A stretch of 64,000 nucleotides of DNA from an uncultured Chthonomonas sp. (GCA_903951425.1 CAJBBX010000157.1:1-64000); one strand, 5' to 3'. Shown: positions 1 to 9,454, counted from the first letter of the stretch. The notes: generated by a model from the letters alone, not told the origin. Made by a program: numbers and translations.

Positions 1-7
1 CCCTGCT

Positions 8-41
8 GCGCGGCGCGCCACGGTCCCGAGGCGCGCCGCGC
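8..41 (-). terminator. GC-rich hairpin after the glycosyltransferase operon
   Basis: A perfect 12-bp stem (8-19 pairing with 30-41) with a 10-base loop lies just downstream of the minus-strand glycosyltransferase stop. No U-run follows it, so it is either a weak intrinsic terminator or an mRNA-stabilising 3' end. Confidence 0.45.
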
Positions 42-58
42 GGTCGTTAGTCGGTAGG

Positions 59-1189
59 CTACGCAGACCCGCCGGCTACCGCCTCGTAGAGCGATAGCGT
101 CGAGGCGCCGGTCTCGGACCACGTCAGTTCCGCTGCCCGGCTCAGGCCCGCAGCAGTGAGCTTGTCTCGTAGCTCCTGACTGGCCATGATCCCTGCTAGC
201 GCGTCCCCCCAGGCCGAGGCATCCATGGCGGGAAGCACCCAGGCCCCGTTGCCGACGACCTCGGGCATGGCCGGCGCTTCACTGACCAGCGTCGGCGTGC
301 CGCAGGCCATGGCCTCCAGCGGAGGAAGCCCGAAGCCCTCGTAGAGCGACGTGAACGCCATGGCGTCCGCGGCGCGGTAGAGGTCGGGCAACGCCTCGTC
401 GGGCACGTAGCCGGCCAGCACCACGGAGTCGTTCAGGTCCAGCCGCGAGATCAGGCGGTCCACACGCTCCGACTGCCATCCCTTCTTCCCGACGAGCAGG
501 AGCTGGTGCGTCTTGCCCGTCTGGCGTATGGCGCGAGCGAAGGCCTCCACCAGCAGCGGGACGTTCTTGCGCGGCTGCAGGACGCCCACCGAGATGATGT
601 AGGGCTTGGTGACGCCCAGCGCGACGGCAGCCGCCCGGGCCGCTTCACGGTCGCCTGGCTGGTACTCGGGGCCTGATGCCAGCGGGATGGCCACCACCTT
701 GTCCGTCGCAAATCCGAAGACCCGCAGGATGTCGCGCTGGGAACTCTCGGACACGGTGATGACGGCGTCGGCGTGGCGCATCGAAGGCGGGACCGTGAGG
801 TTCATAAGCATCCGGTGCTTGCGGGGGAACCACTCGGGGTAGAGCCTGAATGAGATGTCATGCACCGTGGTGATCATCTTGCACGGGCGCGACATGGGGA
901 TGGTGTACTGCGTGTGGGCGAGGTCGATGTTGTCCTGGCGCAATGCCCGTGGGAACGTGAGCATGGTCCAGAGCCGGTCGTTGCTGGCGGGCAGGCACCT
1001 TTGCGTCAGGCATGGAGCCTCCGGCAGTTCGCCGGCGGGGATCGGCAGGCGGGTGTAGACGACGAACTCGTGCTGCTCCGGCCACCCCTCGGCCATGGCC
1101 TCCACGAACGACCGCAACAGGTTGCGCCAGTAGGTTCGGTCGCCGGTGTAGCGGCCCGAGAGTACACGCCCGTCAATGCCAATCCGCAT
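59..1189 (-). CDS. Glycosyltransferase, GT4 family (third in operon)
   Basis: A 376-residue GT-B glycosyltransferase that probably moves a sugar from an activated donor onto a surface polysaccharide or glycolipid. The N-terminal half begins MRIGIDGRVL and contains the linker VHDIS. The C-terminal donor-binding half carries the GT4 pattern SLYEGFGLPPLEAMACGTP around residues 280-300, whose two glutamates form the E-x7-E motif, preceded by IISVGVLQPRKN. The ATG follows the TAG of the upstream glycosyltransferase with no gap, so the two are translationally coupled. Three GT4 genes in a row suggest a polysaccharide or O-antigen-like locus continuing to the left. The acceptor and donor cannot be read from the sequence. 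Confidence 0.93.
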   Translation of the reverse strand: MRIGIDGRVLSGRYTGDRTYWRNLLRSFVEAMAEGWPEQHEFVVYTRLPIPAGELPEAPCLTQRCLPASNDRLWTMLTFPRALRQDNIDLAHTQYTIPMSRPCKMITTVHDISFRLYPEWFPRKHRMLMNLTVPPSMRHADAVITVSESSQRDILRVFGFATDKVVAIPLASGPEYQPGDREAARAAAVALGVTKPYIISVGVLQPRKNVPLLVEAFARAIRQTGKTHQLLLVGKKGWQSERVDRLISRLDLNDSVVLAGYVPDEALPDLYRAADAMAFTSLYEGFGLPPLEAMACGTPTLVSEAPAMPEVVGNGAWVLPAMDASAWGDALAGIMASQELRDKLTAAGLSRAAELTWSETGASTLSLYEAVAGGSA

Positions 1190-2272
1190 CTATGCTTCTC
1201 CCAGCACGGACCGGTAGACGGCAGCCGTCCGGGCTGCCATCTCGTCGAACCCGTGCGTTTCGGCGTAGCGCCGGGACCCGGCCTCCAGCGCCTCCAGCTT
1301 GCTCCTGTCGGCCCTCAGGGCCATCAGGGTCTCGGCCATATGCCCTGCGTCGCCTGCCGCAGAGAGCGCCAGGGCGCCGGGGCATACCTCGTCGAACTCC
1401 CGGTTCACCGCGATATCGGACGCCACGACCGCCCGGCCGCAGGATACGGCCAGCGAGAGCGAACTGGACGCGCTGCACTCCAAGAACGGCGCCGCAGCCA
1501 CATCGCAGGCGGCCAGGGTATCCCGGTACGCATCATCGGTCAGCACGCCTGTAACCCGCACCCGACCGCCGGCGGCGGCCGCGGCACGCGCCACGGCTTC
1601 GGCATGGCCCGTGGCATCGGCCGGGTGCCTGCCCCCCGCGACCAGCAGCAGCGTCTCCTCCGGCATCCGGCTTACTGCATCGATCGCCACCAGATGGCCC
1701 TTCCGAGCGGAAAGGTACCCGAATAGCGCCACAACGAAGCGTCCCTCGACCGACAGCCTGGCTCGGGCCTCATCCCGCGGCGGCAACGGTGGGGCGGGCT
1801 GGATGCCGTGGCGAACGACATGCAGCTTGCCCGCCGGCAACCCCGAGGCGATCATCCGGTCGCGGTCGTGCCGCGTGTGGACAAGGATGGCCCGCGCCGC
1901 GCCGGCGCCGAAGTGCAACTGGTTGGTAAGGCGGATGGCCGTGCGCCAGGCCACCGAGCGGCCCTTCGGCTCCACGAACTCGTGGGCGGTCAGGACCATC
2001 GGCTCCTTGACGGCGCCGTAGAGGCGCCTCGCCCGGCATTTCCACGGCGCCACGCCGCCAAACAGGTGGTACTCATGCTGGACGTGGACAAGGTCGCCGG
2101 CGGGCGGCGCTGCTCGATACTGGGCGGGTTCCATCACCTCCGGCAATCTGGCGAACGGAGCCAGCGCATCCCGTAGCAACGCCGTGTATATCCCGACGCC
2201 GCACTGCCTGTCGGTCGGCCCAACCATCGTTACACGGAGCAATCGCGGACCTCGTCGGCCTGGCGCCGGCAT
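1190..2272 (-). CDS. Glycosyltransferase, GT4 family (second in operon)
   Basis: A GT-B fold glycosyltransferase of about 350-360 residues. The N-terminus carries RVTMVGPTDRQCGVGIYT, the acceptor-side Rossmann start. A VHVQHEYHLFGG stretch near residue 70 is shared with the next gene upstream, so these two are close paralogues. The C-terminal donor domain has VALFGYLSARKGHLVAIDA and a weakened E-x7-E region (FLECSASSSLSLAVSCGRAV). The ATG at 2272 has no clear ribosome site; a TTG at 2242 preceded by GAGGT is a good alternative that starts close to the conserved core. The last codon abuts the start of the following glycosyltransferase. Substrate unknown. Confidence 0.9.
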   Translation of the reverse strand: MPAPGRRGPRLLRVTMVGPTDRQCGVGIYTALLRDALAPFARLPEVMEPAQYRAAPPAGDLVHVQHEYHLFGGVAPWKCRARRLYGAVKEPMVLTAHEFVEPKGRSVAWRTAIRLTNQLHFGAGAARAILVHTRHDRDRMIASGLPAGKLHVVRHGIQPAPPLPPRDEARARLSVEGRFVVALFGYLSARKGHLVAIDAVSRMPEETLLLVAGGRHPADATGHAEAVARAAAAAGGRVRVTGVLTDDAYRDTLAACDVAAAPFLECSASSSLSLAVSCGRAVVASDIAVNREFDEVCPGALALSAAGDAGHMAETLMALRADRSKLEALEAGSRRYAETHGFDEMAARTAAVYRSVLGEA

Positions 2273-2296
2273 GCGCTCACACAGCCGCTGTTCTGG

Positions 2297-3457
2297 TTAT
2301 ACCCCGTGTCTGAGGCCGGCCGCATCGTCGAGCGCCTGCCGGTAGATGCCCAGGGTACCCTCGGCCACCGCTCGCCACGACCGGGCTCGGCCGTACGCAA
2401 GGGCGGCGGCAGCCATTCGGTCGCGCTCTGAGGCGTCGCCGAGGAGGCCCGTAACGGCCTCTGAGAGCCGCGCAGCATCGCCTGCCGGGAATACCAGGAT
2501 GCAGTGGCCGTCGCGGGCGATCTCGCTGAAGCACGCAAGGTCAGAGGCCACCATGGGGCGCCCATAGAAGATCGGCACCGTCACCGAGTAGGACCCTGTG
2601 GCCTGGGTGTGGGGGATGAGCACGAGGTCGGCCGCCGCCATGGCCTCAGCCACATCTTCGTCGCTGAGATACCCCGTGATCAGCGCGCGGCCCGCCATGC
2701 CACCAGTCGTCAGGCTCGCCTGCAGCTGGTCGACGTAGGGCTGCTCCTCCGGCGTGCGGGCTCCTCCCGCCAGCACCAGCGCCACGTCGGCCGGCCAGTC
2801 GCGGGCGGCCTGGAGGGCCACCTCATTGCCCTTGTATGGGTTCACAAAGCCGAAGATGACCACCAGGCGCTTGCTCCCCAGCCCGAACCTCCCGCGAAAG
2901 GCCGCGCCGCCGGTGCGGGCGGGCGGACCGGCGGGGATGCCCGCGGGCAGCACATGCAGCAGGCGTTGCGGCAGGCCGCGGGCCGCCAGCGCGTCGCGTC
3001 CCTCGTCTGTGTGGACGATCACGTGGCCGCCTGCGAACGGCACGCGTTCCACCTGGGCCCGGTACGGCGGCCAGAGCAGCAGGGCCTGCTTGGCGATCCT
3101 GTGCGGCGCTCTGGTCTCCTCGGCAACCCGCAGCATCTCGGCGGCTGTGTAGGTGGTATGCCCGGTGACCACGACGGGCTTGTGCAGCATGGCCCGTAAC
3201 GCTCCGAAGGCGTTCGCCCCGGGCATGACGGAGCCCCAGAAGCTATACTCATGCTGGACGTGTATCAGGTCGCAGCCGTTGAGCCGTTGCGCCATGGCCT
3301 CGTAGTGCGGGAGCGGCTGCTTGCCGGGCTGTATGGCCTCGAGCCGGACATCCGCCAGCGGGGCCATCTCGGCCATGAGTGCTGCGGTGTATGCCGCGAT
3401 GCCGCACCGGTTGCCGACGCTGGTAACCATGCCGACGCGGAGGGGGGAGCCGCTCAT
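2297..3457 (-). CDS. Glycosyltransferase, GT4 family (first in operon)
   Basis: A 386-residue GT4-like glycosyltransferase heading a three-gene operon. The ATG at 3457 was chosen over a longer reading because GGAGA sits just upstream and the protein then begins [20 protein letters not shown], matching its paralogue downstream. The centre contains [16 protein letters not shown], and the C-terminal donor-binding half has [19 protein letters not shown] and a late [19 protein letters not shown] segment where the E-x7-E motif is degenerate. The degenerate motif means catalysis should not be assumed. It is transcribed divergently from rpmE, and the intergenic segment holds the rpmE promoter. Confidence 0.9.
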   Translation of the reverse strand: MSGSPLRVGMVTSVGNRCGIAAYTAALMAEMAPLADVRLEAIQPGKQPLPHYEAMAQRLNGCDLIHVQHEYSFWGSVMPGANAFGALRAMLHKPVVVTGHTTYTAAEMLRVAEETRAPHRIAKQALLLWPPYRAQVERVPFAGGHVIVHTDEGRDALAARGLPQRLLHVLPAGIPAGPPARTGGAAFRGRFGLGSKRLVVIFGFVNPYKGNEVALQAARDWPADVALVLAGGARTPEEQPYVDQLQASLTTGGMAGRALITGYLSDEDVAEAMAAADLVLIPHTQATGSYSVTVPIFYGRPMVASDLACFSEIARDGHCILVFPAGDAARLSEAVTGLLGDASERDRMAAAALAYGRARSWRAVAEGTLGIYRQALDDAAGLRHGV

Positions 3458-3503
3458 CGTAGTCTCTCCAGTGGGGGTCTGCTTCTGGGCTCCGCGGCCA
3501 CGG

Positions 3504-3533
3504 TTGCGCGAATGGCCCACAGTGGGCTATACT
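3504..3533 (+). promoter_or_regulatory. Putative sigma-70 promoter of the rpmE operon
   Basis: TTGCGC (3504-3509) and TATACT (3528-3533) are separated by 18 bases, about 50 bases ahead of the rpmE start. A second TATACA at 3558-3563 lacks a good -35. Confidence 0.55.
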
Positions 3534-3583
3534 CCTTGGCCCAGAACGAGACCAGACTATACAGACCTCGAGGTAACCGTCGC

Positions 3584-3787
3584 ATGAAGGAAGCCATTCA
3601 TCCCAAGTACCAGGTGACCACGGTTACCTGCGCCTGTGGCAACACGTTCGAGACCCGGTCGACCAAGCCCGGCGTCCGTGTGGAAATCTGCTCAAACTGT
3701 CACCCGTTTTTCACTGGTCGGCAGAAGATTGTGGACACCGAAGGCCGCGTGGAGAAGTTCCTGCAGAAATACAAGATGGCAGGCTGA
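3584..3787 (+). CDS. rpmE: 50S ribosomal protein L31, zinc-binding (C+) form
   Basis: A 67-residue protein starting [16 protein letters not shown], the usual length and opening of bacterial L31. Four cysteines at positions 16, 18, 36 and 39 form the zinc site of the C+ class, and CHPFFTGRQ is the family signature. L31 sits on the large subunit near the intersubunit bridge. The ATG at 3584 is preceded by GAGGTAA; longer in-frame readings overlap the divergent glycosyltransferase and are unlikely. It opens the rpmE-DUF1385-prfA-prmC order that is conserved in many Gram-positive and related bacteria, which supports the identification. Confidence 0.97.
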   Translation: MKEAIHPKYQVTTVTCACGNTFETRSTKPGVRVEICSNCHPFFTGRQKIVDTEGRVEKFLQKYKMAG

Positions 3788-3823
3788 TCCCAGGCCGGCC
3801 CACAGGGTCGGAGAAGCATAACG

Positions 3824-4780
3824 GTGTCAGAGTACCTCCAATACGGTGGGCAGGCGGTCATCGAAGGGGTGATGATGCGCGGCCCCCGTTTCTTTGCGGT
3901 CGCGTGCCGCCGACCCGACGGCTCCATCTGCGTCCGCGAGGAGCCCGTGCGGTCGGGGGCCCTTGCCCGTGCGCCATTCCTGAACAAGCCGTTCGTGCGC
4001 GGAGCTCTTGCCCTGTTCGACGCTATGGCGCTGGGCATGCGGGCCCTCAGCTTCTCCGCTCAGGTTCAGACCGAGGCGGAGCAGGGGTCGGAGCCGTCGA
4101 GCGAGGCGGGCCGCAAGGCTTCCATCAGCGATATCGCCATCGGCGTGACCATGGTCATCGCGTTCGCCTTCGGTATGGGGCTCTTCGTGGCATTGCCCAC
4201 GACCCTGACGCAACTGGTGCAAGGTGCGCTGCATATCAACTCGCCGTTCCTGCGCAACGTGACGGACGGGGTGTTGCGCATCGCCATCTTCATGGCCTAC
4301 ATCAGCCTGATATCGCTGATGCACAACGTGCGACGGGTCTTCCAGTACCACGGGGCCGAACACAAGGCCATCAACACGCTGGAGGAGCAGAGGGACGTCA
4401 CGCTGACGGAAGCGCTGACCTCGTCGCGCATCCACCCGCGCTGCGGAACCAGCTTCATCGTCGTCGTGCTTGTGGTATCGATCATTGTGCACTCGCTGCT
4501 GCCCCGGCCGGAGAACGCGCTGGTTCGGGTGGCGCTCCACCTGGGGCTACTGCCGGTCATCGCCGGGATCGCCTATGAGGCCATCCGGTTCGCCGGCCGC
4601 CGCCGCGGCGCCTCCGCCCTGACGGTGATGATGGCGCCCGGCCTCTGGACGCAGCAGATCACGACCCGCGAGCCCTCGCCCGATCAGGTCGAGGTGGCGC
4701 TGGCGGCACTGACGGCCGTCATGCGCATGGAGACCGGCGCGCCTTCTGCGGCGCCGGCAGAAGCAGCACCCGGAGGCTAG
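3824..4780 (+). CDS. DUF1385 multi-pass membrane protein (YqhQ-like)
   Basis: A 318-residue membrane protein of the DUF1385 family. It starts at GTG 3824 with GGAG upstream. The opening GGQAVIEGVMMRGP and the motif YHGAEHKAINTLE near residue 180 are the family hallmarks. Hydrophobic segments lie around residues 105-130, 148-168, 208-226 and 235-255. The biochemical role of the family is not established. Its place between rpmE and prfA is the commonly seen gene order and suggests co-expression with translation genes. The C-terminus ends in an alanine/proline-rich tail that is probably disordered. Confidence 0.92.
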   Translation: MSEYLQYGGQAVIEGVMMRGPRFFAVACRRPDGSICVREEPVRSGALARAPFLNKPFVRGALALFDAMALGMRALSFSAQVQTEAEQGSEPSSEAGRKASISDIAIGVTMVIAFAFGMGLFVALPTTLTQLVQGALHINSPFLRNVTDGVLRIAIFMAYISLISLMHNVRRVFQYHGAEHKAINTLEEQRDVTLTEALTSSRIHPRCGTSFIVVVLVVSIIVHSLLPRPENALVRVALHLGLLPVIAGIAYEAIRFAGRRRGASALTVMMAPGLWTQQITTREPSPDQVEVALAALTAVMRMETGAPSAAPAEAAPGG

Positions 4781-4832
4781 CGCCGGGGCGCCTGTGCGCT
4801 CGGCGAACGCACTCAGGGACAGGAGACTATGT

Positions 4833-5909
4833 ATGGCGTTGGAACTGCCGCGAAAGAAGCTTGATGAGCTAGCCTCCAGGTACGAGGAGCTCGGCCAGCA
4901 GCTGATGGACCCCGTCGTGAGCGGGGATCCTCGGCGGTACCGGCAGGTCAACCAGGCATGGAACGATCTCAAGCCCGTCACCGACGCCTACCGCAACCTC
5001 CTGGAGGCCGAGAAGCAGGCGGCCGACGCCGAGTCGCTCCTTGGCGACGCCGAGTTGGGCGATCTTGCCGCCATGGAACTGGCCGAGCTTCGGGAGAGCG
5101 TGGCTGCCCTGTCGGAGAAGATCAAGCTCCTCCTTCTGCCCTCCGACCCCAACGACTCGAAGGACATCCTGCTCGAGATCCGCCCGGCGGCCGGCGGCGA
5201 GGAGGCGGCCCTGTTTGCCGGCGACCTCATGCGCATGTACTCCCGCTATGCCGAGCGGCGTGGCTGGAAGGTGGAGCTGATGAGCGCGCAGGAGAGCGGC
5301 ATCGGCGGCTTCAGCGACGTGGTCCTCTCCATCCAGGCCCAGGGCGCCTACAGCCAGCTGAAGTTCGAAAGCGGCGTCCACCGTGTGCAGCGCGTGCCCG
5401 CCACCGAGAGCTCTGGGCGCATCCACACGAGCACGGCGACGGTGGCGGTGCTGCCCGAAGCCGAGGACGTCGAGATCGAGATCAACGCCGGCGATATCCA
5501 GATGGACGTCTACCACTCCTCCAGCGCGGGCGGCCAGAACGTCCAGAAGGTCGCTACGGCGATCCGCATCCTGCACAAGCCTACCGGCATCGTGGTCACC
5601 TGCCAGGACGAGCGGAGTCAGCTCCAGAACAAGGAGAAGGCGACCCGCATGCTACGCGCCCGCCTCTTCGAGCGCGAGACCGAACTCCGCCAGGGCGAAC
5701 GGACCGCGACGCGGCGCTCGCAGGTGGGCAGTGGCGACCGTTCGGAGAAGATCCGGACCTACAACTTCCCTGATGGCCGCGTGACGGACCACCGCATCGG
5801 CCTGACGGTACATAACATACCCAGCATCCTGGACGGCGATATCCAACGGTTCGTCGATGCGCTCGTCACCGCCGACCAGGCGGAGCGGCTACGCGCCGAA
5901 GCCGCCTAG
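4833..5909 (+). CDS. prfA: Peptide chain release factor 1
   Basis: A 358-residue RF1 that reads UAA and UAG and triggers peptidyl-tRNA hydrolysis. The tripeptide PAT (about residues 189-191), which recognises the stop codon and separates RF1 from RF2, lies inside HRVQRVPATESSGRIHTS. The GGQ catalytic motif is at about 233-235 (SSSAGGQNVQKV). The ATG at 4833 has AGGAG eight bases upstream (4821-4825); an upstream in-frame start would add 13 residues with no homology. The GGQ glutamine is normally methylated by PrmC, encoded immediately downstream, so the gene pair is functional as well as positional. Confidence 0.97.
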   Translation: MALELPRKKLDELASRYEELGQQLMDPVVSGDPRRYRQVNQAWNDLKPVTDAYRNLLEAEKQAADAESLLGDAELGDLAAMELAELRESVAALSEKIKLLLLPSDPNDSKDILLEIRPAAGGEEAALFAGDLMRMYSRYAERRGWKVELMSAQESGIGGFSDVVLSIQAQGAYSQLKFESGVHRVQRVPATESSGRIHTSTATVAVLPEAEDVEIEINAGDIQMDVYHSSSAGGQNVQKVATAIRILHKPTGIVVTCQDERSQLQNKEKATRMLRARLFERETELRQGERTATRRSQVGSGDRSEKIRTYNFPDGRVTDHRIGLTVHNIPSILDGDIQRFVDALVTADQAERLRAEAA

Positions 5910-5929
5910 CCGGTGCGGGACCTGCCGGC

Positions 5930-6793
5930 ATGACCGGTCCGCCGCGTGCGCCGTTGGTCGGAGCCAGGGTGGCGGCCGCGGCCGAGGGGCTCGCTCGAGC
6001 CGGTGTGGAGATGCCGCGGCTCGAGGCGCAGTTGCTGGTTGCGCATGTGTTGGGCTGGTCGCGGTTACAGGTGATGACGAGGCCGGAGGCCTGCATCGGC
6101 GAGCAGCAGGCGGCGGAGCTTGACCGCCTCGTGGCTGCTCGAAGGCGGAGGGCACCGCTGGCCTACCTTACCGGTCGGCGTGAGTTCCACGGGCTGGACC
6201 TCTCGGTTGGCCCGGGTGTGCTTGCGCCGAGGCCGGAGACGGAGCTACTGGTCGACCTCGCGCTGGACGAGGCCCACCGGCGCGGCGCCGTGCGGCTCGC
6301 CGATGTCTGCACCGGCTCCGGATGCGTGGCGGTGGCACTGGCCGCTGGCCTGCCCGAGGCCCGAATTCTGGCCACGGACATTTCGCACGTCGCCCTGGCG
6401 CGAGCTGCACGGAACGCGGCCGAGCAAGGCGTAGCCGATCGGGTCTGCTTGGTGCGCGGCCACCTCGCGCTACCGGTGCGGCCGGGCTGGGTTGAGATTC
6501 TGGTGGCGAATCCGCCGTATGTACCGTCGACGGCCGCAGCCGCGCTGCAGTCCGAGGTGGCCTGCTACGAGCCCTGGGTTGCGCTGGACGGAGGCGCGGT
6601 CGGCCTGGCGGTTCTGGAGGATCTGGCTCTCGGCGCCCGCCGCGCCCTGAAGCCGGGCGGCCTCTTTGCCTCGGAAATCGGGTTTGACCAGGGTGCGGCG
6701 GCTGTCAGCGCGCTACGCCATGCGGGGTTTACGAACCCCGATATCGTGCGCGACCTTGCCGGGCTGGACCGTGTCGTCACGGGGCGGGCATGA
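5930..6793 (+). CDS. prmC: Release factor glutamine methyltransferase
   Basis: A 287-residue SAM-dependent methyltransferase that N5-methylates the GGQ glutamine of release factors. The N-terminal helical domain (about 1-80) contains RRAPLAYLTGRREFHGL, the usual PrmC linker. The SAM-binding motif I is DVCTGSGCVAVALA near residues 125-138, and the catalytic NPPY is at about 194-197 followed by VPS. It begins 20 bases after prfA, its substrate gene, on the same strand. Length and motif spacing fit the family. Confidence 0.96.
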   Translation: MTGPPRAPLVGARVAAAAEGLARAGVEMPRLEAQLLVAHVLGWSRLQVMTRPEACIGEQQAAELDRLVAARRRRAPLAYLTGRREFHGLDLSVGPGVLAPRPETELLVDLALDEAHRRGAVRLADVCTGSGCVAVALAAGLPEARILATDISHVALARAARNAAEQGVADRVCLVRGHLALPVRPGWVEILVANPPYVPSTAAAALQSEVACYEPWVALDGGAVGLAVLEDLALGARRALKPGGLFASEIGFDQGAAAVSALRHAGFTNPDIVRDLAGLDRVVTGRA

Positions 6794-6827
6794 GGGCCGC
6801 AAGCCTTCGGTGCAGGGGGTGGGACCA

Positions 6828-7640
6828 ATGCGCATCCAACTAGCGGTCGTGACGGCTCTGGTCGTGGCCCTGGCGGGCTGCGCCGTGACGCCCACAGACA
6901 TCAGCGACATGAGCCGGGCCGCTGCCGAGTACAAACGGGGCTCCGATGGGGCCGCCCGTGTCATCGTGGCGCGGCTGATGGGCCAGAAGCGGAGCGATCC
7001 GGGGCGCGCGGCCCTGGTGCTCCAATCCGTATGCATGCCTGCGCACAAGTTCAAGGATGCGTCGGAGCTAGCATCTCGCGCCCTGTCGGTGGCCGACAAG
7101 TCGAAGTTAGAGGGAATGGCCGAGCTCTACACAGTGCTGGGCATGGCGAAGCACGAGATGGGCGACACCGACGGCGCCATCGCCGCGTACAAGGAAGCGC
7201 TCCGTAACCGGGGCGATGACCACACGGCGATGAACAACCTCGGTTACGCCTACGCGGAGGTGCCTCCCGCAGGCGCGAACCTCGCCGAAGCCCTGGAGCT
7301 GACTACCCGTGCCGTGAAGCTGGCGCGACGGCGCGGTGTGCCCGACGCCCAGGTGGGCGTCTTCATGGACAGCGTCGGCTGGGTGCAATACCGCATGGGC
7401 CGCTCGGACGAGGCGATTGTCACCCTCACCGAGGCCGTGGAGCTCTGTCCCACGCAGGCGGACGTGCCATACCATCTGGCCCGTGCCTACCTGGCGGTCG
7501 GACGCCGCGGCGACGCCGTGGTAATGCTCCGCCGTGCCCGCGCCATGAGCCCGGGTCTGGACGCGGCGAACCGGTTGCTTGACAGCCTGCTTGCGGACAC
7601 CGGGGCGCCGGCGGAAACTACCGCCCCGGGCAGACCGTAA
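6828..7640 (+). CDS. TPR-repeat lipoprotein
   Basis: A 270-residue predicted lipoprotein. Residues 1-18 form a signal peptide ending in the lipobox LAGC, with Cys18 the likely lipidated residue. The remainder is built of tetratricopeptide-like helical pairs, for example AELYTVLGMAKHEMGDTDGAIAAY and MDSVGWVQYRMGRSDEAIVT, and ends in a short proline-rich tail. TPR lipoproteins usually act as scaffolds in envelope assembly complexes; a specific partner is not visible. The ATG at 6828 follows a GGGGGTGGG run. It is the fifth gene of the rpmE run and probably co-transcribed. Confidence 0.85.
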   Translation: MRIQLAVVTALVVALAGCAVTPTDISDMSRAAAEYKRGSDGAARVIVARLMGQKRSDPGRAALVLQSVCMPAHKFKDASELASRALSVADKSKLEGMAELYTVLGMAKHEMGDTDGAIAAYKEALRNRGDDHTAMNNLGYAYAEVPPAGANLAEALELTTRAVKLARRRGVPDAQVGVFMDSVGWVQYRMGRSDEAIVTLTEAVELCPTQADVPYHLARAYLAVGRRGDAVVMLRRARAMSPGLDAANRLLDSLLADTGAPAETTAPGRP

Positions 7641-7711
7641 CACCATAGTGTGTGCGCCCTGGGCTTGACCCGGCGCAACGACCGGGAATGAGTTGGGCGA
7701 GGTATCTGACT

Positions 7712-8254
7712 GTGAGCCACGAATCCTGTTTGGGCGACATGTTGCGTGTAGCCGATCTCTTCTCGCATGTGATCTCGCGCACCCTCAACGAGAAGCTTGT
7801 CGCGGAGATTTCGGACGACCATGTCAGCGTGGCGCAGTTGGGCGCCGTCCGGTTCATCCGGCTCCACTGCCGGGTCCGGATGGGCGACCTGGCCAACGGC
7901 CTCATGATCTCGTATCCCTCGGCCACCAACATGGTGAACCGCTTGGAGCGGCAGGGGTTGGCTATGCGCGGTGTGAACCCCTCCGACCACCGCGAGGTCG
8001 AGGTGAGCCTCACGCCGGAGGGAATGGACCTTGCTGACCGGATCGACGAAGAGCGGACCGCGCGCCTCGAGACCATGGTCGCCTCAATGCCGCAGGAGGC
8101 GCGAGAATCACTCTGTCAGGGTCTCTACAGCTTCGTGGCCTCTGCGGTCGGCGGCAGCCTGGCCATGGCAGAGGACATCTGCCTCCGATGCGGCACCCGC
8201 GCTGGATCGGGTTGCCCGGTGGCCTCGCTGAACCCTGAGGCGCCCTGCCGCTGA
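7712..8254 (+). CDS. MarR-family regulator with a four-cysteine C-terminal tail
   Basis: A winged-helix regulator of about 180 residues. The recognition region GDLANGLMISYPSATNMVNRLERQGL and the wing VNPSDHREVEVSLTPEGMDLADRI are typical MarR. The C-terminus holds cysteines at 157, 160, 168 and 179 (CX2CX7CX10C), which is not part of the standard MarR fold and could bind a metal or Fe-S cluster or respond to oxidation. The GTG at 7712 has GAGG nine bases upstream; ATG 7688 and GTG 7652 are in frame and cannot be excluded. Only 17 bases separate it from a cysteine desulfurase gene, so the two are likely co-regulated. Confidence 0.85.
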   Translation: MSHESCLGDMLRVADLFSHVISRTLNEKLVAEISDDHVSVAQLGAVRFIRLHCRVRMGDLANGLMISYPSATNMVNRLERQGLAMRGVNPSDHREVEVSLTPEGMDLADRIDEERTARLETMVASMPQEARESLCQGLYSFVASAVGGSLAMAEDICLRCGTRAGSGCPVASLNPEAPCR

Positions 8255-8271
8255 GCGCCGATCAGGCGGCG

Positions 8272-9429
8272 TTGAGCCACATATACGTGGACCACGCGGC
8301 TGACACGCCGCTTTGCCCGGCCGCGCGCGAAGCCATGCTGCCGGCGCTCACGGAGCATTGGGGCAGCGCTTCATCCGTCCATGGCATGGGAGCGCAGGCG
8401 CGTGCGTGGATCGATCGGGCCCGCGAGCATGTCGCCTCCATGGCGGGTTGCGAGCCCGACGAGGTCTACTTCACGTCGGGAGCCACCGAGGCGCTGAATT
8501 GGGCCGTGAAGGTGGTTGGATTGGGTGAGGCCGGCGCGCCCCGCGGCATCGTCTCGTCGCTCATTGAGCATGAGGCGACGCTGGGTGCCTGTCGCTGGTG
8601 CGCGGAACGCGGCGCGCCGGTGACGTGGATGCCGGTCGGCGCAGACGGCCGCGCGCGGCCTGCGGAAGTGGATGTCCGCCTGTCTGGCGGCATTGGCCTC
8701 GTCGCCCTCATGGCCGCAAACAACGAGACGGGTTGTACTCAGCCTGTGGACGATGCGGTCAGGCTCGCTCGCGACGCAGGCGCCTTGCTCCTGGTTGATG
8801 CCGTCCAATCGGCTCCCTGGGGCCTGGCGCCGTTCCGAGGCTCCGGCATCGACCTGGTGGCGCTTTCGGCGCACAAGTTCAATGGGCCGCAAGGCGTTGG
8901 GGCGTTACTGATCCGCCGCGGGACAAAGTTTGCTTCCTGGATGCATGGAGGCGGACAGGAGCAGGGACTTCGGGCCGGCACGCCGAATACTGCATCCGTG
9001 ATGGGTATGGGCGCGGCGGCAGGGCAGGTCGTAGCCCGACGGGGGATGGCCGGCGCCGTCGCCTGCCTGCGAGACAGGCTGCAGGCGTCACTGCTGGCTC
9101 GGGTCGACGGCGTCTTGGTGACCGCCGGGGATGCGCCGCGCTTGCCAGGCCACCTGCATGTGCTGGTACGCGGCGTCGAGGGTGAGGCTGTCGTGATGGG
9201 GCTCTCGCAGCAGGGCGTCTGCGCGTCAGCCGGGGCGGCGTGCAGTTCCGGCACGGTAGAGGTGTCGCACGTCCTCAGGGCCATGGGGGTGCCTGACGAA
9301 CTGGGCAGGGGAGCGGTACGGTTCTCGTTGGGACCGGAGACGACCGCTGACGACGTAGACAGGACTGTGGGCGTGATGACCGACGTCGTCGCGGAACTCA
9401 GGGCGTTGGGCGGCCGCGTACCCGGTTGA
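8272..9429 (+). CDS. Cysteine desulfurase, NifS/IscS-like
   Basis: A 385-residue class V aminotransferase-fold enzyme that converts cysteine to alanine and a protein-bound persulfide, supplying sulfur for Fe-S clusters or tRNA thiolation. It opens [12 protein letters not shown] and shows [11 protein letters not shown] near residue 70. The PLP lysine lies in [16 protein letters not shown] (about residue 205), and the catalytic cysteine is in [18 protein letters not shown] (about 320). That CSSG loop points to the NifS/IscS group rather than SufS. The start is probably TTG 8272, which has only a weak ribosome site. The stop codon is embedded in the -35 box of the next gene's promoter. Confidence 0.93.
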   Translation: MSHIYVDHAADTPLCPAAREAMLPALTEHWGSASSVHGMGAQARAWIDRAREHVASMAGCEPDEVYFTSGATEALNWAVKVVGLGEAGAPRGIVSSLIEHEATLGACRWCAERGAPVTWMPVGADGRARPAEVDVRLSGGIGLVALMAANNETGCTQPVDDAVRLARDAGALLLVDAVQSAPWGLAPFRGSGIDLVALSAHKFNGPQGVGALLIRRGTKFASWMHGGGQEQGLRAGTPNTASVMGMGAAAGQVVARRGMAGAVACLRDRLQASLLARVDGVLVTAGDAPRLPGHLHVLVRGVEGEAVVMGLSQQGVCASAGAACSSGTVEVSHVLRAMGVPDELGRGAVRFSLGPETTADDVDRTVGVMTDVVAELRALGGRVPG

Positions 9430-9454
9430 CAGCCGGAAGAGAGTGTTATACAAT
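9426..9454 (+). promoter_or_regulatory. Near-consensus sigma-70 promoter of the sigma factor gene
   Basis: TTGACA (9426-9431), 17-base spacer, TACAAT (9449-9454). It overlaps the stop of the cysteine desulfurase gene and leaves a leader of roughly 115 bases before the sigma factor start. Confidence 0.85.
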
